A stretch of 64,000 bases of DNA, from contig NZ_JAKRGB010000015.1 in assembly GCF_022347725.1 (NCBI RefSeq), positions 1 to 64,000 of the forward strand, written 5' to 3'. The notes under the pieces are model-generated. The model saw only the letters and a list, made by a program, of their open reading frames with translations, was not told the origin of the DNA and did not search any database. This DNA is from Ruegeria sp. Ofav3-42 (lineage in GTDB: Bacteria > Pseudomonadota > Alphaproteobacteria > Rhodobacterales > Rhodobacteraceae). The first letter of the stretch is position 1. The number at the start of each line of letters is the position of its first letter. The translations under genes were made by a program, and so were the position numbers. Positions 1 to 9,482 of this stretch are shown in pieces.

Positions 1-46
1 TCAAAACAAACGCTTTCTGCGCGTCCGTAAATCTCGCTGCTTTCAT
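1..46 (-). mobile_element. IS3-family transposase OrfA, first 15 codons only
   Basis: Read on the minus strand from an ATG at 46, the frame gives MKAARFTDAQKAFVL and then leaves the window. This matches the start of the helix-turn-helix OrfA subunit of IS3-family (IS407-like) transposases, which begin with a very similar RFTDAQKAF stretch. The left end of the element should lie between about 47 and 120, but I could not fix the terminal inverted repeat because the other end is outside the window. The element abuts a frameshifted gene and a truncated primase gene, consistent with a region shaped by insertions. Confidence 0.7.
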
Positions 47-168
47 CGCTTCCGTTCCTTTTCCCAGCAAAGGATTCGTCCCGGAAAACTCTAATCACAA
101 ATGGCAGGAAAATCGGGTTTCAGAGCACAACTCTTGCAAGGGTGCCCAATGAAGCGCTTATGTAAATA

Positions 169-1103
169 ATGAATTCGCCACGCAAGCCATTTGTACCCTG
201 GAAGCAGATAGCCCAATTGGTGGCGCTTGGAACGCCGGTTCTTGTGTTATCTGTTTTGCTCAAACTGCCGCACGCAGTGGGGATGATTGGTTTTGCTGCA
301 GGGCTACTCGCCGTTGTTTTCGGCGACAAAAAAAATGGGGTTTGATTTCGGTCGCATCGACCGCGGTGGCTTTCCCAATTACGGCTTTCATAGGAAGCAC
401 AGGTGTTTTTGTTGTTGGCGCTCTTCTGGCGATCGGAAGTATGCTGGCGTTGCGTCATGCCGGAGCCAGAGCTATCGGGTACGCTGTGTTTGGCTGGTCT
501 TATCTGGTTTTCTCCGACGCCACACAGCTGGATGCAATAACCATAGGGTACTATGTCATTGGGGCGCTATGGGGTGTGATTTCTGCTCAGTTTGTGGGCA
601 TAAATTCAATGATGAAGCCCAAGGGGCCAGACTTAGTGCCCCCACCTTTCGCTGTAAGTGCTGCGATAGTAGTTGGCTTCTCGGCTTCGTTGGTGCTGGC
701 GATGTTTCTGCCGATACAGCGTCCCTATTGGGTTCCCTTCGTCTATTTGAGCGTACTCATCACCAACGGTCCGAACGGGTTGAGAATGTCGCTTTCTAGG
801 ATGGCAGGCGTTGTTTTGGGTGTCGCAAGTGTGCTGGTACTCTCTTGGTTCGAGCCTCCACGCTGGTTAGAGTTCGGACTTGCGGTGTTTGGTTTCATTG
901 CTGCGATAAGGGTTATTTTGGCGTTTCCAGTTTTAAGCCGCGGCTGTTTGACCGCAGCAATTATCTTAATGCTCATATCCGTTGAACCAGATGCCACCTC
1001 CTCTAGACTTTTAGCTGAGGTTATCAGTGTTGTGCTTCTGTTGCTGCTTTCCGCCGCAATAGGTTTCCTTTCTCCCAAGAGCGAAAAGGCGGACCAACCC
1101 TAA
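169..1103 (+). pseudogene. FUSC-like (DUF2955-type) inner-membrane protein, split by a one-base frameshift
   Basis: An ATG at 169 opens a hydrophobic frame that ends at a TGA at 343-345, just after a run of eight A (328-335). The frame offset by -1 continues without a break from there to 1103. If the run had nine A, or if ribosomes slipped back one base there, the two parts would join into about 311 residues with roughly ten membrane segments. A central basic hinge (SMMKPKGPDL) followed by a second membrane block containing RPYWVP resembles FUSC/aromatic-acid-exporter-type proteins. I call it broken, but a sequencing error, phase variation at the A tract, or programmed -1 slippage are all possible. 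Family assignment is moderate. Confidence 0.6.
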
Positions 1104-1119
1104 ACCCGCCCGACAGGAA

Positions 1120-1617
1120 TTGAAACAGCGAGACGCTCTTCCATCAAGACAGAGTTTTTCAACGGATTATGGCCCTTGGGTGCTTGATTTGGACACGCCA
1201 ATGGGTGACTCCCCCGGCGGTCGCGAAACTCTGTCGGCGTTAGGTTTGGATTGCGTGCTGAACGATGCGATCCAAGTAAGCACACGATCGGGCGGGCTTC
1301 ACGTATACTTCAAGCACGGCCCCGACAAGGGATATGGGAACACAGCGGGCGCCCGGGGTAAGGCGCTAGGCGACGGGATCGACACACGATCAGAATGCGG
1401 TTACGTCATTGCTCCCGGTTCCGCCGGTTACGAATTCGCGAACCCCGATGCGACAATCGACCTTTTTTGCCAAGCGCGCGCAATTCCTTCTCAGCTTGTC
1501 ACCGCGCTTGACGCTGCTCGGGATCGTAAGAAAGAGCCGAACAAACGCCCTTACTGGACTTTATTCACGCACTCCCCTGCTATGGCACAGAGCTCACAAG
1601 AACCAGCCGATGATTAA
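1120..1617 (+). pseudogene. Truncated bifunctional primase-polymerase (prim-pol) domain
   Basis: The frame encodes the middle and end of a prim-pol domain of the type found in phage and plasmid replication proteins. It shows a DLD acidic motif (residues about 22-26), a GGLHVYF segment matching the usual SGGxHxYF motif, and an IDTRSECGYVIAPGS stretch that matches the conserved (I/V)DxRxxGGYVxAPxS block. The N-terminal part of the domain that should precede the acidic motif is missing, and no helicase domain follows. The only starts are weak (TTG at 1120). It is therefore best read as a remnant of an integrated element, in keeping with the nearby IS fragment. Confidence 0.6.
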
Positions 1618-1670
1618 AGTCGCAGCTGGGAAAAAATAGCTCACTTTTTGGCTGTCGTCGCAGACGCTGG

Positions 1671-2450
1671 TCACTCGTTTAGGAGAACCGATAGCTCATC
1701 CGCCCCTTTTTGCAGTATTCCCAGAAACGACATTAGGCTTTTGACATCGTGACGTTGTGTTGGGGCGTGCACTGAAAGCGTGGCCACCAACCTGCCCTGC
1801 CCATCCAGAACGGGCACAGCAACAGCTGTCATTCCGGCCATGAATTCCTCATCATCGGTGGAAAAACGGCTCTCGGCGATGTTTTGTATTTCCGCTCGCA
1901 AAACCTTGGGATCAGTCAGAGATCGTTCGGTCTGCGGTTGCAGATTTCCTGCTGCAAGAAATCCGTCTAGCGTTTTTTGCCGCAGTGTCGAGAGATACAT
2001 CTTGCCACTGGCCGTGCAATGAAAAGGTACCTGCGTCCCGACCGGCAGTTGAATTCGCAGCGGCCACTTCGTTTCCACCCGGTCAAGATAGATCATCCCC
2101 TCTCGGTCCGGGATGGCGAGATTGCAGGTCTCACCGACGTCTTCTGCTACGCTGCGCAAGATTGCCAAACGCGCGGTGCGCAGGTGCTCAGACGACATCG
2201 TATTAACAGAAAGCAGCCGTAGCCTGTGTCCGGGGCCATACGAGCGTCCATCAAGGTCGCGCTGCAGGAAACCTTCGGCTTCTGCGGTTTGCAGTAGGCG
2301 GTGCACGGTCGGCTTGGCCAGACCCAGTGTTTCGACAAGATCTGATGGTTTGACGGCAATTCCTCGTCGCGCCACCTCCTCAAGGATGAGAAGAAGGCGC
2401 AAATTTGTCGGAATCTGAGTTTCTTTGTCCTGTGTATCCGTCTCAACCAT
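1671..2450 (-). CDS. IclR-family transcriptional regulator
   Basis: A 259-residue protein with an N-terminal winged helix-turn-helix (about residues 15-75, with a typical LGLAKPTVHRLLQTAEAEGFL recognition region) and a C-terminal IclR effector-binding domain (about 85-250, containing CTASGKMYL and the late FMAGMTAVAVPV block). It lies 11 bases downstream of dctM on the same strand, so it is probably the last gene of the TRAP operon. The likely job is substrate-dependent control of the TRAP transporter and of the divergent GMC oxidoreductase. The imperfect inverted repeat at 5816-5832 between those two transcription units is a candidate operator. No clear Shine-Dalgarno sequence precedes the ATG, which fits translational coupling. 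Confidence 0.9.
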   Translation of the reverse strand: MVETDTQDKETQIPTNLRLLLILEEVARRGIAVKPSDLVETLGLAKPTVHRLLQTAEAEGFLQRDLDGRSYGPGHRLRLLSVNTMSSEHLRTARLAILRSVAEDVGETCNLAIPDREGMIYLDRVETKWPLRIQLPVGTQVPFHCTASGKMYLSTLRQKTLDGFLAAGNLQPQTERSLTDPKVLRAEIQNIAESRFSTDDEEFMAGMTAVAVPVLDGQGRLVATLSVHAPTQRHDVKSLMSFLGILQKGADELSVLLNE

Positions 2451-2461
2451 AACGTAACAGT

Positions 2462-3820
2462 CTAGTTATTTGGCAGCAGGATCAAGGCCAGATCGGGTAC
2501 CAGCGATACCAAGATCCAGACAGACAACAGGGCCACCAGATAAGGCACCGTATAGCGCAGCAGCCGGAAATAAGGCACGCCTGTCACGCCTGACGCCACG
2601 TAGAGGTTCAACCCATAAGGCGGAGTAATAAACCCGATGGACGCCCCCACAAGGAAAATCACCGAGAAATGGATCGGGTCAATGCCCACCGAGGCCGCAA
2701 TCGGCGCCAGGATTGGGGCCAGAATGATCGTGACCGGAAGGCTTTCCAGCACCATGCCCGAGAAGAAGACGATCACCATCGAGGTGAACAGAACTGCATG
2801 GTAGCCGCCCATCGAGGTCACAAAGTTCCCAATGGTTTCTTGCGCGCCAAGCAGCGACAGGATTTGCTGCATCACCACTGAAATTGCAATCAGGGGCGCG
2901 AGGATGCCGGTGATCTGTGCCGAACGGATCACAATTGACGGGATTTCCGGGATTGTGAAGCCTTCGACCACGAACATCTCTGCGAAGGTTTTCTCGGTTG
3001 GCGGAATATCATTCCGTGCGCCCATGATCCGGTTGATCGGATAGCTGACCAAGCCGGCGATCACGCAGAATCCGACCGTCACGCCCGCCGCCTCGGTCGG
3101 AGAAAACTTGCCTGTATAGATGCCCCAAAGCACCAGTCCGATTGCAAAGAAACCCAACCACGCTCCGAAGGCGGTTTTGAGCACCCGATTTAGTTGCAAC
3201 GGGATCAGGTGGCCCCAGCCGTTCATACGGCAGATGATCCAGCAGGCGAACTGCATGCCAAACACCATCAACGCGCCCGGTAGAATTCCAGCTACAAACA
3301 GCTCGGAAATCGGCAGGTTCATCAGGAAGCCGTAGACGATGAAGATAATCGACGGAGGAATGATGATCCCCACCGTACCGCCCGCCGCCGCGGTGGCAGC
3401 GCTGAAACGTTCGTCATATCCACCTTTGACCATCTCGGGGTGCAGCATCGAACCAATCGTGGCCGTCGTCGCCGAGTTGGACCCCGAGATTGCAGCGAAT
3501 AATCCGCAAGCGCCAAGCGATGCCATGGCCAGCCCGCCGCGTATCCAGCCCAGACAGGCGTAGGCGAAATCGCTGAGCCGCCTCGCAATGCCCGATTTGT
3601 TGATCAGGTCTCCGGTCAGGATGAACAGCGGCATAGCCAGCAGGGCAAAGCCCTTGTTGAACACGTTCAGCAACTCGGCACCCATGTTGTCCAACGTCAA
3701 GCCAAGGACAAAGGAACAACCGATGACCCAATAGCCGATGACCAGCAGGACGGGTACGCCCAACATGAATAGAAAAGTGACCCCAAGCGAGATCAGTGTG
3801 ACCATGGTTCCGTCTGTCAT
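2462..3820 (-). CDS. dctM: TRAP transporter large permease (DctM)
   Basis: The 452-residue protein is very hydrophobic, with about 12 membrane segments and the DctM pattern of Gly/Pro-rich re-entrant stretches (for example SGSNSATTATIGS near residues 105-117 and GIIIPPSIIFIVYG shortly after). It is the main transport subunit of a sodium-dependent tripartite transporter for an organic acid or similar solute. I chose the ATG at 3820 rather than upstream starts because it overlaps the dctQ stop as TGATG, the normal arrangement for coupled dctQ-dctM genes, and because the protein then begins just before the first membrane helix. Confidence 0.93.
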   Translation of the reverse strand: MTDGTMVTLISLGVTFLFMLGVPVLLVIGYWVIGCSFVLGLTLDNMGAELLNVFNKGFALLAMPLFILTGDLINKSGIARRLSDFAYACLGWIRGGLAMASLGACGLFAAISGSNSATTATIGSMLHPEMVKGGYDERFSAATAAAGGTVGIIIPPSIIFIVYGFLMNLPISELFVAGILPGALMVFGMQFACWIICRMNGWGHLIPLQLNRVLKTAFGAWLGFFAIGLVLWGIYTGKFSPTEAAGVTVGFCVIAGLVSYPINRIMGARNDIPPTEKTFAEMFVVEGFTIPEIPSIVIRSAQITGILAPLIAISVVMQQILSLLGAQETIGNFVTSMGGYHAVLFTSMVIVFFSGMVLESLPVTIILAPILAPIAASVGIDPIHFSVIFLVGASIGFITPPYGLNLYVASGVTGVPYFRLLRYTVPYLVALLSVWILVSLVPDLALILLPNN

Positions 3821-4485
3821 CAGTCTGCTCCGATCACGGCCTGCTTGATCAGCGGCTCGCCTGTTTTCCAGTTGTGCAAATCGTCGGCGAGGTTCTGAAA
3901 CACCCGCCCGACCATCAGAAAGAAAGACAGAGGCGCAGCCAGAAGGAACCACCACTGCATGATATTGTCGGTGCCCAGAACGATCTGAAAGTTAGACGCT
4001 GACAGCGCCACCAACCGGGTCGTAGTTACGATGACGATCACCGCAAAGATGAACCACAGAACCGCGTCGAGGATCAGGCAAGCCAATTGCCCGCCGCGCG
4101 GCATGGCCGTGCGAAACTCGCTAAAGCTCAAATGTGTGCGCAGGCGGACGTTGTAGGACGCTCCGAACCAAGCCATGACCATGAACAGAAGGGGCGGAAT
4201 GGTGGTTGACCACGGCTCCTGGTCGTTGAATACGAACCGGTCGATCACGCCCCAAAAGATGATTAAAGCAATCGCGAGGTATGAATACACCATCACCGAC
4301 CGCTCCAGTTGGCGCTCGACAAAGGGCACAGCCCGATAGATCAGCATGATCACGAACCCGCCGAGGGCCGACACAACCGCGCCCCAAACCCACGTGGCAC
4401 CGGATTCCAATGCGGATTGAATCTCGAACGAATCCTGGCTGAGAAAGGCGCTGAAGATCGCACCTGTATCTGCCCAAAACGACAT
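3820..4485 (-). CDS. dctQ: TRAP transporter small permease (DctQ)
   Basis: A 221-residue membrane protein with four predicted helices, the usual layout for the small TRAP subunit, though slightly longer than the typical 160-190 residues because of an N-terminal extension of about 40 residues. A GGGAGG Shine-Dalgarno sequence precedes the ATG. It sits between dctP (66 bases upstream) and dctM (one-base overlap), so the three subunits are co-transcribed. The conserved segment WFGASYNVRLRTHLSF matches the DctQ block in which an R/H-rich loop follows the second helix. Confidence 0.92.
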   Translation of the reverse strand: MSFWADTGAIFSAFLSQDSFEIQSALESGATWVWGAVVSALGGFVIMLIYRAVPFVERQLERSVMVYSYLAIALIIFWGVIDRFVFNDQEPWSTTIPPLLFMVMAWFGASYNVRLRTHLSFSEFRTAMPRGGQLACLILDAVLWFIFAVIVIVTTTRLVALSASNFQIVLGTDNIMQWWFLLAAPLSFFLMVGRVFQNLADDLHNWKTGEPLIKQAVIGAD

Positions 4486-4551
4486 GAACCCCGTCCTCCC
4501 AGTCGGTATTTTGTTGAACTGGCCCGGTCCCGGGCCAGTCCCTTGAGTTTA

Positions 4552-5790
4552 TCAGGCCTGGCCCATCCACCAACGGCGCGGCTCGACATTCTCTGGCAGC
4601 GTGTCCGCTGGAATCTCGCGCGCGATGTCGTAGATTTCCTGATAGGTATCGATACCGCCGGCCCATTTGTTCAGGCGTTCGCGCCACTGCGCCCACGGTT
4701 CAGGGTTGTAGTTCGGGGCGCACATTTCTTCCGCCAATTTGATCTGATCGTCCGCCAGGAATGCGGGACGCACTCCGTTTTCGGCAAAGATCGTGTTGGG
4801 CAACTGCGGGTCCGAGAAGCCGACGGTGTTCAGCAGCGCCGCCTCATTCGCGCCTTGAATCAAGGCTTGCGTGAAATAAGAGGACTCCATCACCGCATCC
4901 TGCAGCTCTCCGCCCAGACCGTCAAAAACTTTGGCCGACATAGACGTGTGTTCAGTGCCGCAGAAGAATTTCAAGTTGACCGACTGCGAAACCACAGGTG
5001 CCATATTGGCGTAAGCCACGGCCGACGCCCAGGTTTCCGCCCCATCGATCAGGCCAGTCTTGAGTGCATCCAGCGTTTCTTCCCAGGCCACGGGCACCGG
5101 GTTCAGGTTCAACAACTGCATTGCAATCCGGCCCAACTGCGTCCCCGTAACACGGTTTTTGGTGCCGAACAGCTCTTCCAGTTTGGTGACAGTTGGCTTG
5201 TCAGCAAAGGTCGACCCCATTTGCAAGCCGCGCAACTCACAATGGGTGAACAAGAACTTCAGCCCGTGCCGTTTTTCCAGCGGTTCGCGCAGGATACGCT
5301 GGCTCGCGGGGCTGTAGAAAAAGTGATACTGCGCCGCTCGGCTCGGGAACATATAGGCATAGTCCAGCACGTTCAGATAAGGCGCGCCACCGGCCGAGTT
5401 CTGCGTTGAGGCCGCATAAATATCGACAATCCCCTGCTGGGTTTTCTCAACGCAGCTCAGCTGACCGCAGATCTGGTTATCGCCAATGAATTCGATTCGA
5501 ATCTCACCGTCCGTGCGTTCTTCCAGATCCCGCGCAAACTCGATAGCGCCCGCGCGTTCGATCAGAAGGTTGCGGGTATTGAATCCTGATGCGCCAAATT
5601 TCAGCGTGTGCTTCGGTTCTTTCGAAAAGCGTTTTTCATAGGTTGATTCGGCTGCCTGCGCCAGATTCGCCAGGCTCATCGCACCGCCGAACCCGCCTGC
5701 TGCCAATAACGTCGAGCTCATGCCGTAACGGCCTGCCACGCGGAAGAAATCCCGCCGTGAAATACCACTTAGTTTCCGTCCGATCTCCAT
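4552..5790 (-). CDS. dctP: TRAP transporter substrate-binding protein (DctP), Tat-exported
   Basis: A 412-residue periplasmic binding protein. The N-terminus has a twin-arginine signal (SRRDFF at about residues 11-16, followed by a hydrophobic stretch and AQA cleavage site near residue 47), so it is folded before export. The body has the DctP fold markers, including the C-terminal region with conserved aromatic and acidic residues. The substrate cannot be read from sequence, but the neighbouring FAD-dependent GMC dehydrogenase suggests an alcohol or polyol. A strong GGGAGGT Shine-Dalgarno sequence lies upstream. It is the first gene of a dctPQM-iclR operon. Confidence 0.92.
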   Translation of the reverse strand: MEIGRKLSGISRRDFFRVAGRYGMSSTLLAAGGFGGAMSLANLAQAAESTYEKRFSKEPKHTLKFGASGFNTRNLLIERAGAIEFARDLEERTDGEIRIEFIGDNQICGQLSCVEKTQQGIVDIYAASTQNSAGGAPYLNVLDYAYMFPSRAAQYHFFYSPASQRILREPLEKRHGLKFLFTHCELRGLQMGSTFADKPTVTKLEELFGTKNRVTGTQLGRIAMQLLNLNPVPVAWEETLDALKTGLIDGAETWASAVAYANMAPVVSQSVNLKFFCGTEHTSMSAKVFDGLGGELQDAVMESSYFTQALIQGANEAALLNTVGFSDPQLPNTIFAENGVRPAFLADDQIKLAEEMCAPNYNPEPWAQWRERLNKWAGGIDTYQEIYDIAREIPADTLPENVEPRRWWMGQA

Positions 5791-5815
5791 TGCTTACCTC
5801 CCTGTTCGCAAAAAA

Positions 5816-5832
5816 TGAGACGTTTTGTATCA
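5816..5832. promoter_or_regulatory. Candidate IclR operator between dctP and the GMC oxidoreductase gene
   Basis: TGAGAC, five bases, then GTATCA forms an inverted repeat with one mismatch in the 108-base divergent promoter region. Its position between two units that should respond to the same substrate, with an IclR gene in the operon, makes it a plausible operator. Only the symmetry is seen; binding is inferred. Confidence 0.35.
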
Positions 5833-5898
5833 AAAAATGCTAGTATATTTCTCGGCACTTGGCTAGAACTTTTTGCAACCGGTTTCAGGGAGGTGATC

Positions 5899-7494
5899 AT
5901 GGAAGTAGACTATGCAGTTGTTGGGGCCGGGTCTTCGGGCTGTGTCATTGCCAACCGCCTGAGCGCCGACCCCAACGTGACTGTCGCACTGCTTGAGGCC
6001 GGTGGTCGGGATACCAATCCATGGATTCACATCCCCGTGGGTTATTTCAAAACCATGCATAACCCTTCGGTCGATTGGTGTTACCGCACCGAGCCCGATC
6101 CAGGGCTGAACGGGCGTTCCATAGACTGGCCCCGCGGCAAGGTGCTGGGTGGCTCATCCTCGTTGAACGGGTTGCTTTATGTGCGCGGACAGAAAGAGGA
6201 TTATGACCGCTGGCGGCAAATGGGCAATGAGGGTTGGGGCTGGGACGATGTCCTGCCCCTGTTCAAGCGCTGTGAAGATCAGGAACGCGGCGAAGACGAA
6301 TATCACGGGGTCGGCGGACCTTTGTCTGTGTCCAATATGCGCATTCAGCGACCCATCTGTGACGCCTGGGTGGCCGCAGCGCAGGCCGCCGGTTATCCAT
6401 TCAACCCGGATTACAATGGTGCAGAACAAGAGGGCGTGGGTTACTTCCAACTGACCACCCGCAACGGTCGCCGTTGCAGCGCTGCCGTCGCCTATCTCAA
6501 GCCCATCCGGGGTCGTCAGAACCTGAACATCATCACCGACGCACTGGTGACGCGCGTTGTCCTGGACGGGAAAAAGGCAACTGGTCTGGTTTACCGGGAT
6601 CGCACAGGGGCCGAACAAACCCTTAAAGTTCGGAGAGAGATCATTCTTTCCGGCGGGGCAATCAACTCCCCTCAAATCCTGATGCTGTCGGGAATCGGTG
6701 ACCCGGATCATCTAAAGGAAAATGGTATCGAACCCCAGCATGCCTTGCCTGGAGTCGGCAAGGGTTTGCAGGACCACTTGCAGGCGCGGCTGGTGTTCAA
6801 ATGCAATGAGCCGACGCTGAATGATGAAGTCCGCAGCCTGTTCAATCAAGCGCGCATCGCCTTGAAATACGCACTGTTTCGCGCGGGTCCGATGACCATG
6901 GCCGCCAGCCTTGCCACGGGCTTCATGAAAACCCGGCCCGACGTTGAAACTCCAGACATTCAGTTCCACGTGCAGCCCTGGTCTGCCGACAGCCCCGGTG
7001 AAGGCGTGCATCCGTTTTCGGCATTCACGATGTCGGTCTGTCAGCTGCGCCCGGAAAGCCGAGGCGAACTGCGCCTGAACGGTCCGGATCCGTCCAAGCA
7101 TGTCAAAATCATTCCAAACTACCTTTCCACGGAAAAGGATTGCCGAACCATCGTCGACGGTGTGAACATCGCGCGCAAAATTGCCAAACAGAACCCTCTA
7201 GCCTCAAAGATTTCAGAGGAGTTTCGACCAACGGCAGAGCTAAGTCACGACGATTTTGAAGGCACGCTGGATTGGGCAAAATCCAACTCCACATCAATCT
7301 ATCACCCAACCGGCACGTGCGCGATGGGAAGCAGTAAGATGTCTGTTGTTGACGCAAAACTAAAGGTTCACGGCATATCGAACCTGCGGGTGGCAGATTG
7401 CTCGATCATGCCGGAAATCGTCAGTGGCAACACCAACGCTCCAGCGATCATGATCGGCGAAAAGGCGAGCGATTTGGTAAAGGCGGATGCCTGA
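5899..7494 (+). CDS. GMC-family FAD-dependent oxidoreductase (choline/alcohol dehydrogenase-like)
   Basis: The 531-residue enzyme starts MEVDYAVVGAGSSG, giving the GxGxxG FAD-binding motif at residues 8-13. The first GMC signature (RGKVLGGSSSLNG) and the second (SGGAINSPQILMLSGIG) are both present. The active-site His is in HPTGTCAMG near residue 469 and the paired Asn is in GNTNAP near 511. It oxidises a primary or secondary alcohol to an aldehyde or ketone. I preferred the ATG at 5899 over an upstream ATG at 5815 because a GGGAGGTGATC Shine-Dalgarno sequence stands just before it. It is divergent from dctPQM and probably oxidises what that transporter brings in; BetA-like choline use is one option. 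Confidence 0.88.
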   Translation: MEVDYAVVGAGSSGCVIANRLSADPNVTVALLEAGGRDTNPWIHIPVGYFKTMHNPSVDWCYRTEPDPGLNGRSIDWPRGKVLGGSSSLNGLLYVRGQKEDYDRWRQMGNEGWGWDDVLPLFKRCEDQERGEDEYHGVGGPLSVSNMRIQRPICDAWVAAAQAAGYPFNPDYNGAEQEGVGYFQLTTRNGRRCSAAVAYLKPIRGRQNLNIITDALVTRVVLDGKKATGLVYRDRTGAEQTLKVRREIILSGGAINSPQILMLSGIGDPDHLKENGIEPQHALPGVGKGLQDHLQARLVFKCNEPTLNDEVRSLFNQARIALKYALFRAGPMTMAASLATGFMKTRPDVETPDIQFHVQPWSADSPGEGVHPFSAFTMSVCQLRPESRGELRLNGPDPSKHVKIIPNYLSTEKDCRTIVDGVNIARKIAKQNPLASKISEEFRPTAELSHDDFEGTLDWAKSNSTSIYHPTGTCAMGSSKMSVVDAKLKVHGISNLRVADCSIMPEIVSGNTNAPAIMIGEKASDLVKADA

Positions 7495-7657
7495 CACACG
7501 CTAGGTGGCCTGATCAACAAGTAGAACTCCTGAAACCCTTGCCTCCCACTGTTTAACGGTGCGCTTATAGCGCAGGGTCCGAGTTGGTCCGTCTACGGAG
7601 ACTGAGCTTCCCCAACTTGTCCGTCGTCAGGGATTTTGGGACAGATGGCGGCCTGAG

Positions 7658-8517
7658 CTAAGAGAGGGTTTGGCGCATCTGGTTGAGTTTATTATGCGGC
7701 GGTTTGGGTATGACCGAAGCAACGCGCCAGCCATAAAACCCCAATGGCGTCAGCGCCACCGCATAAGGCACGCCTTCGATGACGACACGTTTCGTCAACG
7801 TCCCCGAGGCATTCGCTTGGAGGTCTGCCAACAACCTTTTGTCTGAAATCCTGGCAACTTCAAAAGTTTCCCTTCGCCCATGCGCGCCGGGGTAATCTCA
7901 TCCGCTATCAGGTACCGCAATAAATTTGCCGTCAGCATTCAGTATAAAGGCCGCACCGAATTCGCCGGGCGCAAGCGTGGCGAGAAATCGTGACAAACGA
8001 TCCGTTTCGATTGCAACGGCCAGATCACCTTGCTGCGTCCGGTGGACGTCTATCGGACCGGCAAAAGCGTAAACGGCTTTGTCACTACCTGGAAGGTCAC
8101 GCGCTTCGATCCACCCCGCAGAGCTGAGCCCCATGAAATTTTTCTAACCAGGCATGTTCGCGCGGATCATAGAATGTTTCGGTAAAGGTCAGCTCCTCGA
8201 ACTGAATGTCACCGGGGATAAAGATGTAGCGGTCCTTCAGCAGCATTCGGTCCGGGATTCTCTTGTCGATTTCAATCATCTCAAGCCCGCCGTTGCCTAG
8301 ACGGTGCGCCGCGAAAAAAAGCCATCGGGCCTGCCAAGGAACATCCAGGAGATATTCGGCTGCGCCGGCAACTGTGAAAGAAAAACAAACTCGCGCTTAC
8401 CATAGATTGCGTCGCGAGCATCGTGACTGACTCAGGTCGCTTTTTTTCCGGCACGCACTTTTTCTGTGCTCTTGGCGAGCAACTGGAAGTTGGGGTCGAT
8501 CAGAAGCATTTCTTCAA
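7658..8517 (-). pseudogene. Decayed dCache sensor-domain gene (adenylate-cyclase or chemoreceptor type)
   Basis: Conceptual translation of the minus strand recovers consecutive pieces of a periplasmic double-Cache sensor. A first piece (about 8517-8137) contains EEMLLIDPNFQLLAKS, an in-frame TGA, and FTETFYDPREHAWLEKF, which resembles the Cache motif YDPRxRPWY. After a frameshift near 8135 comes GLSSAGWIEARDLPG with the second sensor half. After another shift near 7895 comes a piece containing PYAVALTPLGFYGWRVASVIP that ends at a TAG at 7658. No start, membrane anchor or output domain remains. It is clearly a pseudogene. The 160 bases between the GMC gene and 7658 show nothing recognisable. 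Confidence 0.75.
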
Positions 8518-8600
8518 TAGTATCTAGTATCAAGATAGATTGTAATTAAACACATCGCTCTCACACCTGTAGAAGCGTCGCCGAAACAGGAGAAATCACT

Positions 8601-9482
8601 ATGACGAAAAAGATCACCATTATCGGCGCCACCGGACATCTGGGCCATCGCGTAACCACCAAGCTCGTCGAGAAAGGTGCGGAAGTGACCGCTATCGTGC
8701 GGGACCCGATTGTGGCAAAACCCAAGCTTCCCGCGCAGGTTCGGCTTGTGCAGGGAGATGTATCCGACACGGCCAGCCTATATTCAGCCTTGCAAGGAAC
8801 TGAGACGCTTTACATCACACTGAACACCGAGTCGCTGGACACCACCCTGCCCTTCCACACCGAACGCGAAGGCGTGATCAATATCGTCGCCGCAGCAAAA
8901 GAAACCGGCGTTCAGCACATCATGCAAATTGCCGGGGTCGACACCGCATATCCCGAGTTTTCTGCCGAGGGTATGGCCTATGGAACCAATGCAATCCGTC
9001 AGGGCGGGATCGATGCCATCAAGGCATCCGGCATTCCTTATACATTCTTCTATTGCTCGTTCTTTCTGGATTCACTGCCAAAGTTCTTGATGGACAACCA
9101 GCTTGCCGTAATCGGAAATTACGTTCATCCAATCTGGTTCACCAATTCCAGCGATTTGGCTGAACTGGTTTTCAATGCCATTGGCAATGACGCAGCCAAA
9201 AACAAAGAGTTCGCCGTTCAAGGCCAGCAGGCCAAGACCTATACCGAGGGGGCGACCGAATTCCTGGACACCTACGCCCCCGAGGCAGAAATTTCTCAGC
9301 TGCCAACGGAGGCGATTGGCCAGATGGGGCTACCGGACGAGCAGGCGGTCTTTATGGAACATTTGCTCACCTTCGTGCAGCAACTGCGGGAAGAAATGGT
9401 CGCCGGCGAAACATGGGAGATCCTTGGAAAGCCAAAGCACACCATTGCCTCTTTCGCCAAGGAACTTCGCGACGAAGCTTAA
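8601..9482 (+). CDS. NmrA-like NAD(P)-binding oxidoreductase (atypical SDR)
   Basis: A 293-residue Rossmann protein. The N-terminal IGATGHLGHRV (residues 7-17) is the GxxGxxG dinucleotide-binding motif of the NmrA/atypical SDR group, followed by an Arg in IVRDP that typically selects NADP(H). The SDR catalytic Tyr-x3-Lys pair is not evident, as expected for NmrA-like proteins, which act as quinone reductases or redox sensors. Shine-Dalgarno AGGAGAAATCACT precedes the ATG. The gene is convergent with the next LysR gene and their ends overlap by four bases (9479-9482). Its substrate is unknown. Confidence 0.82.
   Translation: MTKKITIIGATGHLGHRVTTKLVEKGAEVTAIVRDPIVAKPKLPAQVRLVQGDVSDTASLYSALQGTETLYITLNTESLDTTLPFHTEREGVINIVAAAKETGVQHIMQIAGVDTAYPEFSAEGMAYGTNAIRQGGIDAIKASGIPYTFFYCSFFLDSLPKFLMDNQLAVIGNYVHPIWFTNSSDLAELVFNAIGNDAAKNKEFAVQGQQAKTYTEGATEFLDTYAPEAEISQLPTEAIGQMGLPDEQAVFMEHLLTFVQQLREEMVAGETWEILGKPKHTIASFAKELRDEA

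Noticed and set aside
4309..5409. 366-codon frame on the plus strand inside the TRAP genes
   Set aside because: Antisense to dctQ and dctP, which have clear family motifs; its composition is Arg/Gln/His-rich and no homology is evident.
7898..8279. Two small minus-strand genes
   Set aside because: They are overlapping fragments of one decayed Cache-sensor gene in different frames, described as a single pseudogene.
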